DNA from: Caprimulgus europaeus
Taxonomy: Eukaryota; Chordata; Aves; Caprimulgiformes; Caprimulgidae
DNA length: 64,000 nucleotides
Assembly (NCBI GenBank): GCA_907165065.1
Contig: OU015541.1
Coordinates: 11,275,001-11,339,000, forward strand
Reading direction: 5' to 3'
In this document: in pieces, positions 13,610 through 25,460 of the stretch
Layout of the letters: every line of letters begins with the position of its first letter
Numbering within the stretch: the first letter of the stretch is position 1
Translations under genes and position numbers: made by a program
The notes under the pieces: generated by a model
What the model was told of the DNA's origin: nothing
Seen by the model: only the letters and a program-made list of their open reading frames with translations
The model's database searches: none

Positions 13610-14544
13610 GAATTGTGATTCCTTCTGTTTCTCTGCTTTTCGAGCAGTTGCAGCCAGCTGTCACTGCCTGTGTGGGTAGATTTACAGAAAAGCAGAGTTT
13701 TCAGACCTTGGCCTTTCCATACCGTTTGCACCCTGGTTATATTCCTGGATCTGCTCTCTTGGTGACTGTGTTTCTTTCCTCATCTTTTCTTTCTCTCCCC
13801 TTTCTCTCTTACTTACCCTTTACTCTCCAGTGCAGCCATTGGGTGCTCTGACCCCAGCAATCTGTTGCTTGTTGATGCTCAGGATGGGCTCACGATGCGT
13901 GGCCATGGCATAGGGCTGTACTGGGCACAGCAGCACCGGGACGGTGCTATCAGCATTCAGAGTAGGCTGTGTGTGATGCTGTGTGCAGGTCCTGCCTCCA
14001 AAGAAAGCACAGCAAAAGAAACCAGAGTGTGGGCAAAACTTTTATTTTTTTTTCAATATTTAAATGAGGGAAGAAAGACACAGATATTTTGCTACTAAAA
14101 TCTATATATGATGCTACCAGGCTTTGAAGAAGCAGTTCAGGTTCTGCTCTTCTCCAGGAGATTCCCTCTTGCTATCTGAATGAGAGCTTTTTTCTTTCAC
14201 ATAAACTCAAATATCTCCAAGTCTTCAATGCATCAGTGCTCCCATGGCACGTGCTTGACTCACATGGGCTTCTGGACTCCTGTCAGTACTGACCTGGAAG
14301 GGTCTTCATGTCACATTAGAAACAATCAAAGCTGAGGCAACCCTGCAGGGAACCCCAAACTGTCCTGGTTCTCTGGAATTTGCCTTGACCATCAAGTGTG
14401 CATATATGGATATCCATGCAGCCTGGGAAAAATAACTCTGGGGCTGACTTTTGCTCCCAACACAATTCCTCCCTGTTGCAGCAGAATTGCTGCTGTATCC
14501 AAAGAGGCTGTGAACAACTCTGCCAAGTGGCAACCCTTCTTCCC

Positions 14545-14755
14545 CCACCCAGTTTAAATGAGATATGAATAATTGATTTGCCTCCTGAATAATTAATTGG
14601 ATATTCAATAATGAAAGTAATTGTTAGGTTCATTCCCCCATTGATAATCAAGCTAATCTTCTTCTTCAATATGTAGGCCATACAGCTATGTAAAGCAGTG
14701 AGACAGTTTATAGGCTGATAATACAGCTAATGTGCTCGGTGCGAGGTCACCTTGT
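14545..14755. promoter_or_regulatory. candidate conserved non-coding element
   Basis: Repeated AATAATTGATTT/AATAATTAATTGG motifs near 14568-14601, then ataatgaaagtaattg, ttgataatcaagctaatc and a CpG-bearing end (gctcggtgcgaggtcacc near 14734). The last string contains AGGTCA, a nuclear-receptor half site. No coding frame or repeat family. A second, weaker patch continues at 14880-14960 (ctcgtcaggcgcc). Enhancer-like by composition only. Confidence 0.42.
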
Positions 14756-16300
14756 CCAAATACCTCAGCAGCTCCCAGGGCTGCTCTCCACTGGGTTATC
14801 TACTGCACAGCCAAGCTGTGTGCAGCAAGAGGCTTTTGTGGGTTTTTTTTTTTCCTCCTTATTTTGATTGCTGAACATCTCCCACCAGGGAGGAGTCTTC
14901 TTTTGCAGTTTAAACAAAACTCGTCAGGCGCCACTTGCTCCAATTAAGGCTTGCAAGGGAGGTTTGCTCTTCCTCTAGTCAATAGGATGCAGATTAAAGA
15001 CAGCAAACTGCTGTCTGAATTTATGGGGCTGCTCTCTTCTAGAGGCATTAGAGCTCAACTCCACTGAGAGGCTCCAGAGCTTTCCTTTGCCACTAACCCT
15101 TTAGAAATCAAAATCAAACCTAAACATGTTAACGCTGCTGGTTTTGCAGCTGCTGCATTTGGGCTTTTTTGAGCTTCTAATGTTTCAAGTCTCGTGAAAC
15201 CTGGGAGACTGAGCTGACATCTTGGTGGCACAAAGTAGACATGCTCTCTGGAGAGGAGCTCAGCATTGGCAATGGAGTCTGAGTGGATGACACAGTCCCA
15301 GGTTACCTCAGAGGCACTTTTGGGATGTCCATCTGAGGTCCTGCCATGCAGTGAGTCTGCCAGCACGGGCAGAGTTATGGTACCAGATCAGGAGATCTGG
15401 GTTTGCATCACAATATAACAACACAAAATCAAGCAACATGAACAGGGATCCACGTTGGTGGGGCCTGAGCCAGATGTTGAAGGGTTTTAATATTTGCACT
15501 TACAAACTGTAACCACAGACAACCTTGCCTGCATCCTCTGCATCCCACTGAGCCTGGGATTCCTGCCCATTCCTACTGGGTCTGGGCAGGGCTTAGGGTC
15601 CTGGCAAACAATGCAAGCCATATAATGTAGAAGACACTTACAGATGATGCATGGCCCATCCCAGAGCCCAGAGGTGCTGGTGTTATTGGGTTAATCCTCT
15701 GCCCATGCCACAGGAGGTTGCCCGGCAGAAAGGGCATTCAGGGCACTCTGCTGTGAGTGGGTTTCATCCAGGGCTGGTTTATAATGAAATTAAGGGCTGA
15801 GAGAAGCCTGGCCCCATTGCATTGCGTGTTTAAAGAGTGGCTGAGCTAATGACAGAGCTTATCAACATCGCTGTGGGCAGATAAGCAGAAAAAAGCATCT
15901 TGAGATGCTGTTTGAAGCTAGGTGAAGGCTTGGAACATCTGGAGTAAGGAGGAGAGGCATGTGTGCTGCTCTTGCTCCTGAGACATGGCCTGAGTGACCA
16001 ACCTCACACCTTCCTTGGGCTCTTCTGACTGGTCCATGTCCTGCACAGATTGACTCTCAAATGGTCTCACTCTGCCCTGAGTTTCTGCTGGGTCTCTCTG
16101 TAGCTGCTCTTTCCTATGAGAGACATTTGAAATGGCTTTACTGGGTTAGTTTTAGAACATGATTAGGAGCTTTCAAGCATCTTTTGTTCTCTCCTGAGTC
16201 CGTGCTCTGAAGGAAGAATTCAACTGGGGTGGATACTCTCAGCAATGACTCTTTCATCCTGGAGCACAAGAGATTTAATCTGTTGTACAAAAACACACTT
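14756..16300. other. non-coding block
   Basis: Unique sequence without recognisable gene or repeat. A 135-bp patch at 15775-15910 keeps CpGs (attgcgtg, acatcgct) beside GATA-type strings (gcttatc and agataagc), and may be a small regulatory element. The remainder gives no signal. Confidence 0.5.
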
Positions 16301-16567
16301 TCTGAGGTTTCAGTGAGCAATGGGCACAACCTGGAACACAGGAAGCTCAGTTTAAACATGAGGGAAAACTTCTTTCCTGTGAGGGTGCCAGAGCCCTGGG
16401 ACAGGCTGCCCAGAGAGTTTGTGGAGTCTCCACCTCTGGAGATGTTCAAACCCACCTGGACACTTTCCTGTGCAACCTGGTGTGGGGAACCTGCTTTGGC
16501 AGGGGAGTTGCACTGGATGATCTCCTGAGGTCCCTTCCAACCCCCTCCAGTCTGTGATTTTTGTGAA
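16301..16567 (+). mobile_element. CR1 LINE 3' fragment
   Basis: The stretch gggcacaacctggaacacag, then aaacttctttcctgtgagg, gacaggctgcccagagag, tggagtctccacctctgg and atgatctcctgaggtccc is the 3' end of an avian CR1 LINE in sense orientation. It ends in a degraded 8-bp tail (tctgtgatttttgtgaa). Its left end joins a gaggtttcagtg piece directly to gagcaatgggcac, which suggests a small internal deletion. Only the last ~270 bp of a several-kb element survive, typical of CR1 5' truncation. A 99-codon frame at 16229-16528 is only this remnant read through. Confidence 0.92.
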
Positions 16568-16929
16568 GGCAGCTCCTGAGGTGTCTGCAGGGAGGCCAGG
16601 AGGTGAAGATACATTTTGGGAAGATCAAAGCAGTGAGCACCATCCTTTTTTATTTTACTGTTAGCCTTAAACCTCCAAGGCAGTGAATAGCCCTTGACTC
16701 AGAGAGAGCTACATGTGGCTGGTACATCCCGACACTTAGAGGCTTCAGCCCGCAGGTCCCTTCTTCTCCTGGCAGCAGCAGTGAGTAAAAACAGTGTCCT
16801 GGAGATTGATGCACTGCTATAAATGTGTATGCAGGAACCATTTAAAACAAAAAAATAAAGCAGCAGGTTTCTCCTGAAGAAGGGTCTGTTTGAGATGACA
16901 GCGCAATCTGGGAAACCCTCCACAGCAAA

Positions 16930-17120
16930 AGCTACTTGAATTTAGGTGCTTTTCATTTTAACCAGTTTAATTTCTTTATGAGGGTTTTCATTTGAAAAAG
17001 TGGCAGCACCGACAGGACTTGGAAAGATTCGTCTTCAGCCAATTTACTCTGCAACAGATTTATCATTTCATCAGTAATTTAAGCAGAGACACTTGATCAC
17101 ACATTCATTTATATTGCTCA
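16930..17120. promoter_or_regulatory. possible conserved non-coding element
   Basis: Unique AT-rich sequence with gtttaatttc, cagcaccgacagg, gattcgtc and cagtaatttaagc, and no repeat or coding signal. Weak candidate, listed because it lies about 400 bp from the stronger 17.5-kb block. Confidence 0.28.
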
Positions 17121-17489
17121 GAGCTGCTCGGTTGTGTGTTGCTTGGGGAAAGCATGAGGACAGATCACCCAGAAAGGGGCAATGCCAGGAGTTTTCCTAA
17201 GAATCCTCTGCAAAGATGACTTTGTCCATGGAGAAGGGAAAATGCCAGGAGCCCATCAGCTGGGGAAAGACAATAAAACAACTTCATTTAAAGGTTTTTC
17301 CCCCATCACAAGCTAATTTGGTGTGAAGATGGCAGCATCACCCTTCCCTCCCTTCTCCAGGCTATTAAGGGGTTTGTGATGGGTTCCCAAGATCAAAGCT
17401 CCCTCCATGATTTAATTGATGTGTGGCTGCTGCCTGAGAGGGGAAGGAGGGAGGACTCTGGGAAGGGAAGGGGAGCCCAGAGGGATACA

Positions 17490-17990
17490 CTGCACCCCGC
17501 CAGAAGAAATACGGCAGAAAGCCGCCCGCCTCCGCCTGGCGATCGCGCCGTTATTTATGCACACACATAAAGGGCTTCATGCATCCCCCTGAAATCTCTG
17601 TTATTTGTCAGCGAGGTCCCCCCCTCCCGCTCTGCCTTAGCCAACGTTTACAGTAAATCTGTTACACTGACCATTAAATCTGGAGCTGCCCTGAGCGATA
17701 GTTTCGAGGGGTGTGTTGACATCCCGAGTGTTAATAATGATGCAAACGCTAACCTGTTTATTGATTTGCTTTTTGTACCCTTCAGCCTAGCTCACTCCTT
17801 CTCACTCTCGGAGGAGAAATCCTAGAATTAGTAATCAGGTGACAGCTCAGAGCTCCCGTCTGTTCCCAGCAGTGTCATCCAACCCAAACTCCCAGAGATA
17901 AATTACAGGTGCCGTGTTCTGCCTCTGCCAGCCATTCAATATGCTGTTCCTCAATGCAAGATGTAGTATTTGTCATCGGTGCCAGCAGAC
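17490..17990. promoter_or_regulatory. CpG-dense candidate regulatory element
   Basis: Positions 17498-17550 hold ten CpGs in 53 bp (core ggcgatcgcgccg), against a strongly CpG-poor background, and about seven more follow to 17750. Directly after the cluster is ttatttatgc, a TATA-like or homeobox-type string. Then come gtttacagtaaat, ccattaaatctgg, gttaataatgatgcaaacg (octamer-like ATGCAAA) and tgtttattgatttgc. There is no open frame of interest. It could be an unmethylated enhancer, a small orphan CpG island or a non-coding RNA promoter. Confidence 0.5.
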
Positions 17991-20900
17991 AGGAGGAAAA
18001 GGAAAAAAAAAAAACATTAACACAGACATGAAAAGCTTTTAACTTTGACAAGAGAAGCATAAGAAAGTTTTAAATTTAGCCCCTCTACTGAAGGCCACCA
18101 CCTCTCCATTAAAGCAGCTTGTCAGGCGGTGGGTGGGTGGAACAGAGCTGGGACCAGGATGCTTAGAAGAAACCCAACATGATCATGGTGCTTCATTCTC
18201 CTGCCAGGTGGATGCTTGCCTACAACAATGTTCAGGAGCACAAAATTGGTGAGGGGCTTGTTGGGTTCCTGTGAACAAGTCAGTCTATTCACAAACCCAA
18301 ATTCCTTGAAGTTGAGATGGAGATTCATGGAGAGGATGCAAATTCTCATCCTGGGGGGCTGAAAGCCAGCCTGGGCAGTGGGGAACACAAGATGAGCAGG
18401 GACACAGCCCCGAGTGCTGGTCCTGCTTGTCCTCTGCTGAGAAGTAGCTCAACTGACTTATGTGCTTCTAAAATACTGACCCCCCAGCAGTCCCACCTGA
18501 GCTAACTGGCTGGGTTCCCCAGATTGTAAAGTGCAAAGAGAGAGGCAAATAGAGCATGAACAGGAGCCAGAAGTTAACTCCTCCAGGGGATCAGTCCTAC
18601 ACCAAGTCAGGAGTTGCAGATACTTTCCCTGTGACATTCAGGGCTGTACTCACAGCTTTACTGAAGAGCTGCACTGGCTTCTGTAAGAAGCTGAAGTTAA
18701 ATGAAAGCTAGGCTTCATGTTCCCCATCTAGCAACACTTTTTGACCTATGGTTTTTATGGTCAGGAGAGAAACCTGCTAGTAAATAAGCAGAATTTATAA
18801 ACCCTGCAAGGGCTCTGATATACTCCCCAGGAGCCAGGACTCCAAGGGCTTTCGGTGGCATTTATAAGCTTCACTCAGTTGTCAGACTCTTTAGTTCCTT
18901 TTATTTCTGCTAAATTTATAAGCTCTGAAAAAGCAGTCTGCAGCGTTTATTAACTGCACCACAAAGCTGAAGCAAAGCAGCTGATCCAAAACCCCCACAA
19001 TTCTACCTGTACCACTTAAATATGGTTCAAATCAAAGCCCCACGCTCTATTTATTTTATCCTGGTTTCTAATATGCACACATCACCAGACAGAGAGGCGT
19101 GTGCTGCTTTAGAAAATGAAATTCCACCCATGTTAAAAATCCTTGTAGATGCCTTAGTTCATTAAGAGGAAATTGAACTAAATATTAATCAACAAATCAC
19201 TGAAAGTGGGAGTTTGTCAAGTGCTAAATATTAGTATCTATGTGAATAAATAATTGTGTCCATAAGGAGAAGATAAAATCCAACAGGGTCAGTGAAAATA
19301 AGTTTTTAGAAATTGTATCATGCATGTTTCAATACAATGAATATTTTTCAAATAGGGCCCTTCAGCTCTGTGAAACACCAAGTACCAGATCCCAGGGGCT
19401 CGGGAATTAACTGTGGCAGCCAGAGTTTGGGTGAACAAGTGTTTAGTAGTTTAGTTGTCATATGGAAGTGGCCTCAGGACAGCAAGATCAGGCACTGGTT
19501 TTGATATATATAAAATAACTGTGCTCAAATTATAAATCCCAGAGTACTTTAGACTACCTGGTATGTCTGCAGTGATGCTGAGGAAAACAGAATGTTTCCA
19601 CAGTGGAATGGACATACAGATTTGCTGGAGTTATTGGTGTAAGATGCAGCAGTGACAGATTTCTCCCTCTCGCTCCCATTTCAATAAACATAAAAGGCAA
19701 AATTCTGTCCACAAGATTAAGCAAAATGTTAGCACTGAGGATCTCCTACAGGACCCAAGATTTCAGGATTATTTATTTTTTAAAAAATTCAACAGCTTTT
19801 TTTTCCTTTCCTTTTTCCTTATCCTAACAGCACTATCTGCTGTCCTTCATCACGTCTCCAAAGTTGTCGAGTTGATGGCATTGGTGAGGGCTGGGCAGTC
19901 GTGAACAGTGATTTAACATTTCAAGTTTAATTAAACATGAAGATGCACTTGGACCAGAACTTTTGAACATGGATAAGAGCTAAAGCCCATGGCTTGACCT
20001 ACTTGTGTTTTTCACAGGGAGCTGTTTGGAGTTCTCAGGTTGGTACCAAGAAGTATGTGAATTTGGTAGGAGAGATGCAAAGGAAGAAAAAAAACCATCT
20101 GAGAGCTGAGGATTGTGTGTGCTGGGTGGGATGATGAAATAACGAGGGTATTTGTAGACAGAATTACTAGAAGTGGGAAAAACACAGAAATAAAAGCAAA
20201 GCCCAGGAGGAACAGAAATTAGTGGAAAGGAGAACAAAGCCTCATCCTGTGAGACGCAGAAGACCAATCTTAAACAATTATAGTAACGGTTTAACTTTAA
20301 AATCAGGATGTATATTTGTCGTGGTTCCTCCAGCACTGCAAGTCTCTCCTCCTCCCTTTCTTTGCACAGATTTCCCCAGACAATTCACAGTCCTTCCCGT
20401 TCTTTATTTATGTGGGTTCATATTTCATGGCTTTTGTTTACACTATTCCCATCGTGATTTATGACCAGACAGAAACATTGCATCCAGGTGATGATCCAGT
20501 CCATTATCTCTACGGAGATGCTGGCCACCATCGGGGAGCACAGGGACCTGTGGTATCGCTGGTGGAGAGCAAACAGAAAAAAAGAGCTTCCGGGTTGTGA
20601 GGGAAAAGGACAATTTTTGTAATTTGGACAGTTGGATGCAAAGAAAAAAATATCCTTTCTCCTATTATTCCTTTCTCTGAATGGGCTTTGATATTAAAAA
20701 AAAAAGTCTCAGGAGACCAAACGTATTCAATCTGCTAACACCCAGCTGCCTTGGCTGAAATGACCCCTTTTAAATCCATGCTACTACAGGGGAAATCTCC
20801 CTGTCTCGATACCACCCTTGGCTGGTCTGGGATACTCTGCTTCTTCCTTCCAGTTTTCTGCTTTGCCATTAATAAATCAAGATTCCCTTGCCCTGTTCTG

Positions 20901-22850
20901 TACCTTGGCAGCTTTTGCAGATCATTAATCAATTAGTCTCAAGGTGTGTAGACCCACTTGCAGATGGAGAGGCTGGGACACAGAGAAGAGACCAAGTCCA
21001 TGGTCACAGAGCAAGGGGACACATCCTGGAACCACATTAACTCCCAGAAATGTCCCCATGGGACCTGGCCTGGCCATTCTGCACTGTCAGCAGCCATCAT
21101 ATTTGGGGGTGGACCTTGGGATAAAACTCAACACGAGGTGTTTCTCTGCTGTGAGCCCCGTGCTCAGCTCTGTAGGACTTCTGCTGCCTGTGCCCTACTT
21201 TAGCAGTGGCTTTGCAAAGGAGTATCTCCCTCTCTGATTTGATTGAGGTTTTATTCCCATTGCTTGGATTTCGTATCCAATTCAACCCTTCCATCCCTAG
21301 CAGTATGCAGAAGAGGCAAACACCTTTGCTTTATTTTTTCTGGTCTGTTCCCACCAGAGTAGGGCAGGAACAAAGCTTGGCAATGAAAGGCAATTTCTCC
21401 TAACCCAGTGGGCGAACGCAGTGTGGTAAGAGTGCTTTTAAACAACAACAAAAAAATCCAATAACTTCCATATAAATTGTCCAGGAGAGAAAACTTTGTG
21501 TTTTTGACATTTGTAGCTGTTTCAGCATTTTTCCGTGGAAGATGAAAAACTTTTGCATTGAGCAAAACACAGATTTATGATCAATAAAGTGAAGTTTAAC
21601 AGTTTATAGGTGCCATACATTCTTTTTTTAAAAAACTGATATTAAAAACTATTTTTCCCTCCCAACCATGTGAGGAATCCTCTCCAGTGTCAGTCAGAGA
21701 CTCAGCATAGTAAAGCGGCTAGCAGGGCATTGTGGACAATTGCTGGCCAGGGTTTGCTGTAGGATGAGTTGCCACCCAAGCCATCACTCTCTTACCTTCA
21801 TGGAGTTCTGTGCAATAAAACTCCCTGATGCCCATTAAGACCTGGGTATGGACCTTGGCATCTGAGTCGGAGCTTGCCCAGTGCTTTGGAGGGCTTGGGA
21901 GCAGAAGGTTGCTGCAGATCCCTTTCTGGACTATAAAATAAAGCCATTCCTGATAACTCTCCAACAAGACTCTGCAAGTCTCACTGTGCAGGGCAGAGAG
22001 CAAGCAGCTGCCAGGCAAATAAGTGATTTGCACAAGTGGTTTGGGAACTGCTGGTGAGTATTTGGTACGTGTGAAATGTCATTGTCACCACTTTGTGTCA
22101 GGCTGCGAGTGGTCAGGGAGTGCTGTGCATGGCTTCTCATCTCAGCTCTGATCCACAGGAGCACTGAGCACTCAAATCTTGTACTTCTGGTATTTTCCCC
22201 TTGCCTTTACCTCTCACCAGAGGATTCCCACCTCTCAAAACATAGTTTTCCACATCGACAAGCACTCCAGGAGCTGTTGCAGGGATGTTTAACACATCCC
22301 TGCAGAAAAGACAAGACTCTTATTCTCCAAAGAACAGACCACTGCAATTGATTGATTGATATCTCCTACCAGAAAATCACACCCACAGGCTGTCTGTTAA
22401 AAGTTATCTGAACTTAGTTCATATTAGACCTAAGATGCAATTTTGAGTATAAAATTATTGAGTATAGGGCCAATTCTGCTGTCATTAAAGCCAGTAAGAA
22501 ATCTCCCTTGACTAGATTTATTGTAGAGCCCGAGAGGTGAGATAGCTCTTGTTTTATACTCCTGTTTCCCTGATTACACTGTCTCTGGTCTTCCTACACC
22601 TGACTGCATGTGGAAGCACTAGAATTGCCCTTATCTCTTCAACATGTTCCTCTTCGTTAAGGACTATCTCCACACAAGATCTACAGCAAAAAGGAGGAAA
22701 CTATCCATTACCCGAACAAGGCAAGGATTTGGCTTTTTTTTTTTTTTTTTCCTTTTTCTACAGAGCATCTGATGAAGCCAATAAATTTGTCAAGGAGATA
22801 AGCTGGACTAAATAACCCCTGAGGTCTGCACAAAGGACGGTGTTGCAGCA
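17991..22850. other. mostly plain non-coding block
   Basis: No repeat family or gene recognised. A poly(A) run lies near 18006 and a 17-T run at 22734-22750. An AT-rich patch at 19010-19310 (gaactaaatattaatcaac, aaatattagtatc) is a weak conserved-element candidate. Short open frames near 20316-20600 are discussed among rejected items. Confidence 0.5.
22734..22750. repeat. poly(T) tract
   Basis: Seventeen consecutive T followed by a pyrimidine-rich stretch. No LINE or SINE body is visible next to it. Confidence 0.9.
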
Positions 22851-22854
22851 TATC

Positions 22855-23010
22855 TGCACCAGTCGGGTCCCCTTCTTCCCATGATGTGCTTTGAAATTTA
22901 TCACCCGGTTGTGAGCTTTAACTGCGTCAATCCCCGGTGAATTGATGGGAGAAGAGAACCTGCTGAGGTTTATATGGTGGGTCTTAAACCCTTAAACGCT
23001 GGTGGCAGTG
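22855..23010. promoter_or_regulatory. candidate conserved non-coding element
   Basis: A short block holding CpGs in AT-rich context (cagtcgggtc, cacccggttg, actgcgtcaatccccgg, ttaaacgctgg), without coding frame. The caatccccggtgaattgatg stretch and gaaatttatc lie in its centre. Composition resembles constrained non-coding DNA; function is inferred. Confidence 0.38.
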
Positions 23011-23379
23011 CACATTCCCCATAAAGCTGTGCCTTTGGTAATTTACACACAGGGCTCGGCTGCGTTTCCTCTGTGGAAAATGGGGTTGAAACAAGCGGGA
23101 GCTCAGAGCTGAGCAGTGGCACTTGAGAAGGCCCACGCTGTGCCACAGTTTCTGTGGAGTGCACAGCCTTTTTCACTTGATTAAATAAACTTGGCTCTTG
23201 GAAGATGGGAAAAGTGGCTTTTAGAGAGTTCTGTCTAAAAGCTTGCAAGTTTTCCCGTTTCATCTGAAGAGAAATTTACACTCAGAAAATTAGAAGATCT
23301 ACAAAGTGATGTTTTCTGAAGCAAATACTGACGTTATGAGCATCTTAAGCACTTGCACTGCATATCTGTGCTAAACTGC

Positions 23380-23900
23380 ATCTCCTGACTGACAAAGCTG
23401 TCTCCTGCTAAAAGCAACTGTTATAAAATTATGACTAGCACATATATAACGTTTGTGTTTAACAAGACGACAGAAATGCCACCTTAGTAAAAACTGATTA
23501 TGGTTACAGCTGAACAATTCACATCATGCAAGATTTATAATATTAAGGTTATGCAATCATCTAATCGGAGAGACAAGCCTTGAGTAATAATAGGAAATGC
23601 ATGTACTTCAATCTGCAGCAGTAGATTCATTGCTGTTTTCTTATTAGCTCATGCTAGCATTAGGGCTGCATTATCCGTTTTGCCATAGTCTAATTCAGCA
23701 GTTCCATCTGAAAACATATGCACAATAAGTGATCTATGCCAAACAATGAAACGGAGACAAAGCCATTTGAGTGACTTCATGGCTATAAAAATATACATAA
23801 TCTGTATGTCTTTCAGCAATTCTCAATACTTTGTATTACATTTCTTTGCATGAAAAGTTTTCCCAAAATAAAGGAAAAGACGGAAATTGCCCCTTTTCTT
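23380..23900. promoter_or_regulatory. strong candidate conserved non-coding element
   Basis: About 520 bp of unique AT-rich sequence with no open frame and many intact transcription-factor-like words: aagatttataatattaagg, aatcatctaatcgg, ttattagctcatgctagc, gtctaattcagcag, tatgcacaataag, gaaacggagac and ggctataaaaatatac. Isolated CpGs persist (gacgttatg, taacgtttg, aagacgac, aatcgg, atccgt, aacgg). In my judgement this is among the blocks most like deep vertebrate non-coding conservation, but only an alignment can show it. Confidence 0.48.
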
Positions 23901-24183
23901 CCATGGAGAACAATATTTTGGGGACTGAACCAGAGCAGGAATCTAGCCCATGAATTTCTCATCCTGCAGGTGGGACATCAGATCATCTTACTAGTGCTAT
24001 ACCAACTACTTGGGCAGTGGCAGGTGTAACTTGGGATAGTAGAGAGTGACTCAAAACTTGTATTTTCCATTCCAGATAAAATTGCTAGTATTTAAACTGA
24101 AAGGGAGTCTTCGTTGTTTCTGAAAAGTGAAATATTTCAGGTATTTTATAAGCACCAGATATTTTCCTCCACAAAGGATAGCA

Positions 24184-24212
24184 ATATATATATGTGCAGT
24201 GATATATATATA
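24184..24212. repeat. AT-repeat inverted pair (short hairpin)
   Basis: (AT)5 at 24184-24193 and (AT)5 with one extra A at 24202-24212 are separated by an 8-base spacer (gtgcagtg), giving a perfect 10-bp potential stem. AT dinucleotide tracts are self-complementary, so this may be incidental. Confidence 0.7.
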
Positions 24213-24289
24213 GAAGCTCTAATCGGTTAACTTGTACAGAGAAGCCATAGTGTACTTCAGGATAAAAATACGCTGTTTTGGGGGCTGAT

Positions 24290-24440
24290 GAGTTCAAGCG
24301 TCATATTTCAAAGGCACACATTATAAAAGTTGACAAGTGTTTATAATGCAATAATCAAACTAATTGACTGAGATCTCTGATTAAAATTACACTTTCTATG
24401 CAAAGCTCAGACTGAGCTTCTCTCTTCACTTCATTCAGTG
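24290..24440. promoter_or_regulatory. possible conserved non-coding element
   Basis: AT-rich unique patch with gttcaagcgtcatat, ttataatgcaataatc, aaactaattgactgag and gattaaaattac. No coding or repeat signal. Weak candidate by composition. Confidence 0.32.
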
Positions 24441-24979
24441 GGCTGAGTTCATTTTCTCTGTGCTGCTTGGGCTTTGATCCTGTGAGGCAGTGGGGTCATC
24501 AGGCAGCTCTGAGAGGACTGGGGACCTTACTGAACCAAAACCTTCAGGTTATTAGTTCTTTGGATCCCTGTACATGTAGGTGCATACATCAGATTATTGC
24601 AACAACCACAGTTCTCAGGGAGAAAAAAAAAAAAGATATTTCAAAGGTAAACAGAAAGCATTTGTGTCCTGGGTTCTGATTTATTATACACACTATCCAG
24701 AGCTGTCATTAAATGAACAGGCTAACATGCAATTATTCATCACAGGGGGGGGGAATGAACAGGCTCTTCTCTGCTTGCCTGGAATTGTTCATATTTCTGA
24801 AAACTAAAAGCAGTGTCTAGGAAAGGAAAGAATGCCTAAAATGCCATAAGATATTTGATTTATTCTGTTCAGGCATTACCTCTCTATGTCTCTGCGCCCC
24901 AGAGTATTATTCAAGTCAATCGATCTTAGAAACTGTTTCTAACAATCCCCATTTTCCCCAAAACTCCCTGCTAAAGACC

Positions 24980-25460
24980 TTAATCTGCTTCTTTTTGTTG
25001 TTATTGCCATTAAAATAGATTCAAATCATTCTGTAATTCTGGTTTTAATTTGAAGGTGCATTTTGATCCACAGATAGATGTTAATCTTCTCATTTGTATT
25101 ACCAGCATTTCAGTTATGAGTCTGCATACAGTAAACTGCAATATCCTTTTAAATTCCAGCTAAAGCAATTCTCAGCTTGCTCTTTAGTTACCTGAAAAAC
25201 AGAAAAGAAGTGATGCTGCCTGACCAAAACAGCTCACTCAGGGCTGGTTCAGGGAGAGGACTAGAAATATTCAGATTTTTCTTAGCCACAATTAATTGAT
25301 GGAGAAAACCAGGGATAATTTTAATTAAGGAATAAATAGAATTCTGAACTATTTGCAGATACAAACAGACACATGATTTAATGAATTAGGAGAAATGACT
25401 AGTGCAACTTAAAAACTGCAATCAGAATGGTTGTTTCAACAGAAAATTGGATTTTGGTTA
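24980..25460. promoter_or_regulatory. candidate conserved non-coding element
   Basis: A long AT-rich unique stretch with ccattaaaatag, gttttaatttgaaggtgc, gatagatgttaatc, acaattaattgatgg, ataattttaattaagg and gatttaatgaattagg. There are no stop-free frames of interest and no repeat signature. The density of TAAT cores is well above that of neighbouring sequence, which suits an enhancer cluster; AT-richness alone could also produce it. Confidence 0.38.

Noticed and set aside
20460-20625. Short plus frame reading IISTEMLATIGEHRDLWYRWW
   Set aside because: It looked protein-like at first, but it is only about 53 codons, an upstream stop precedes it, no good splice sites bound it, and an alternative frame across the same bases is also open.
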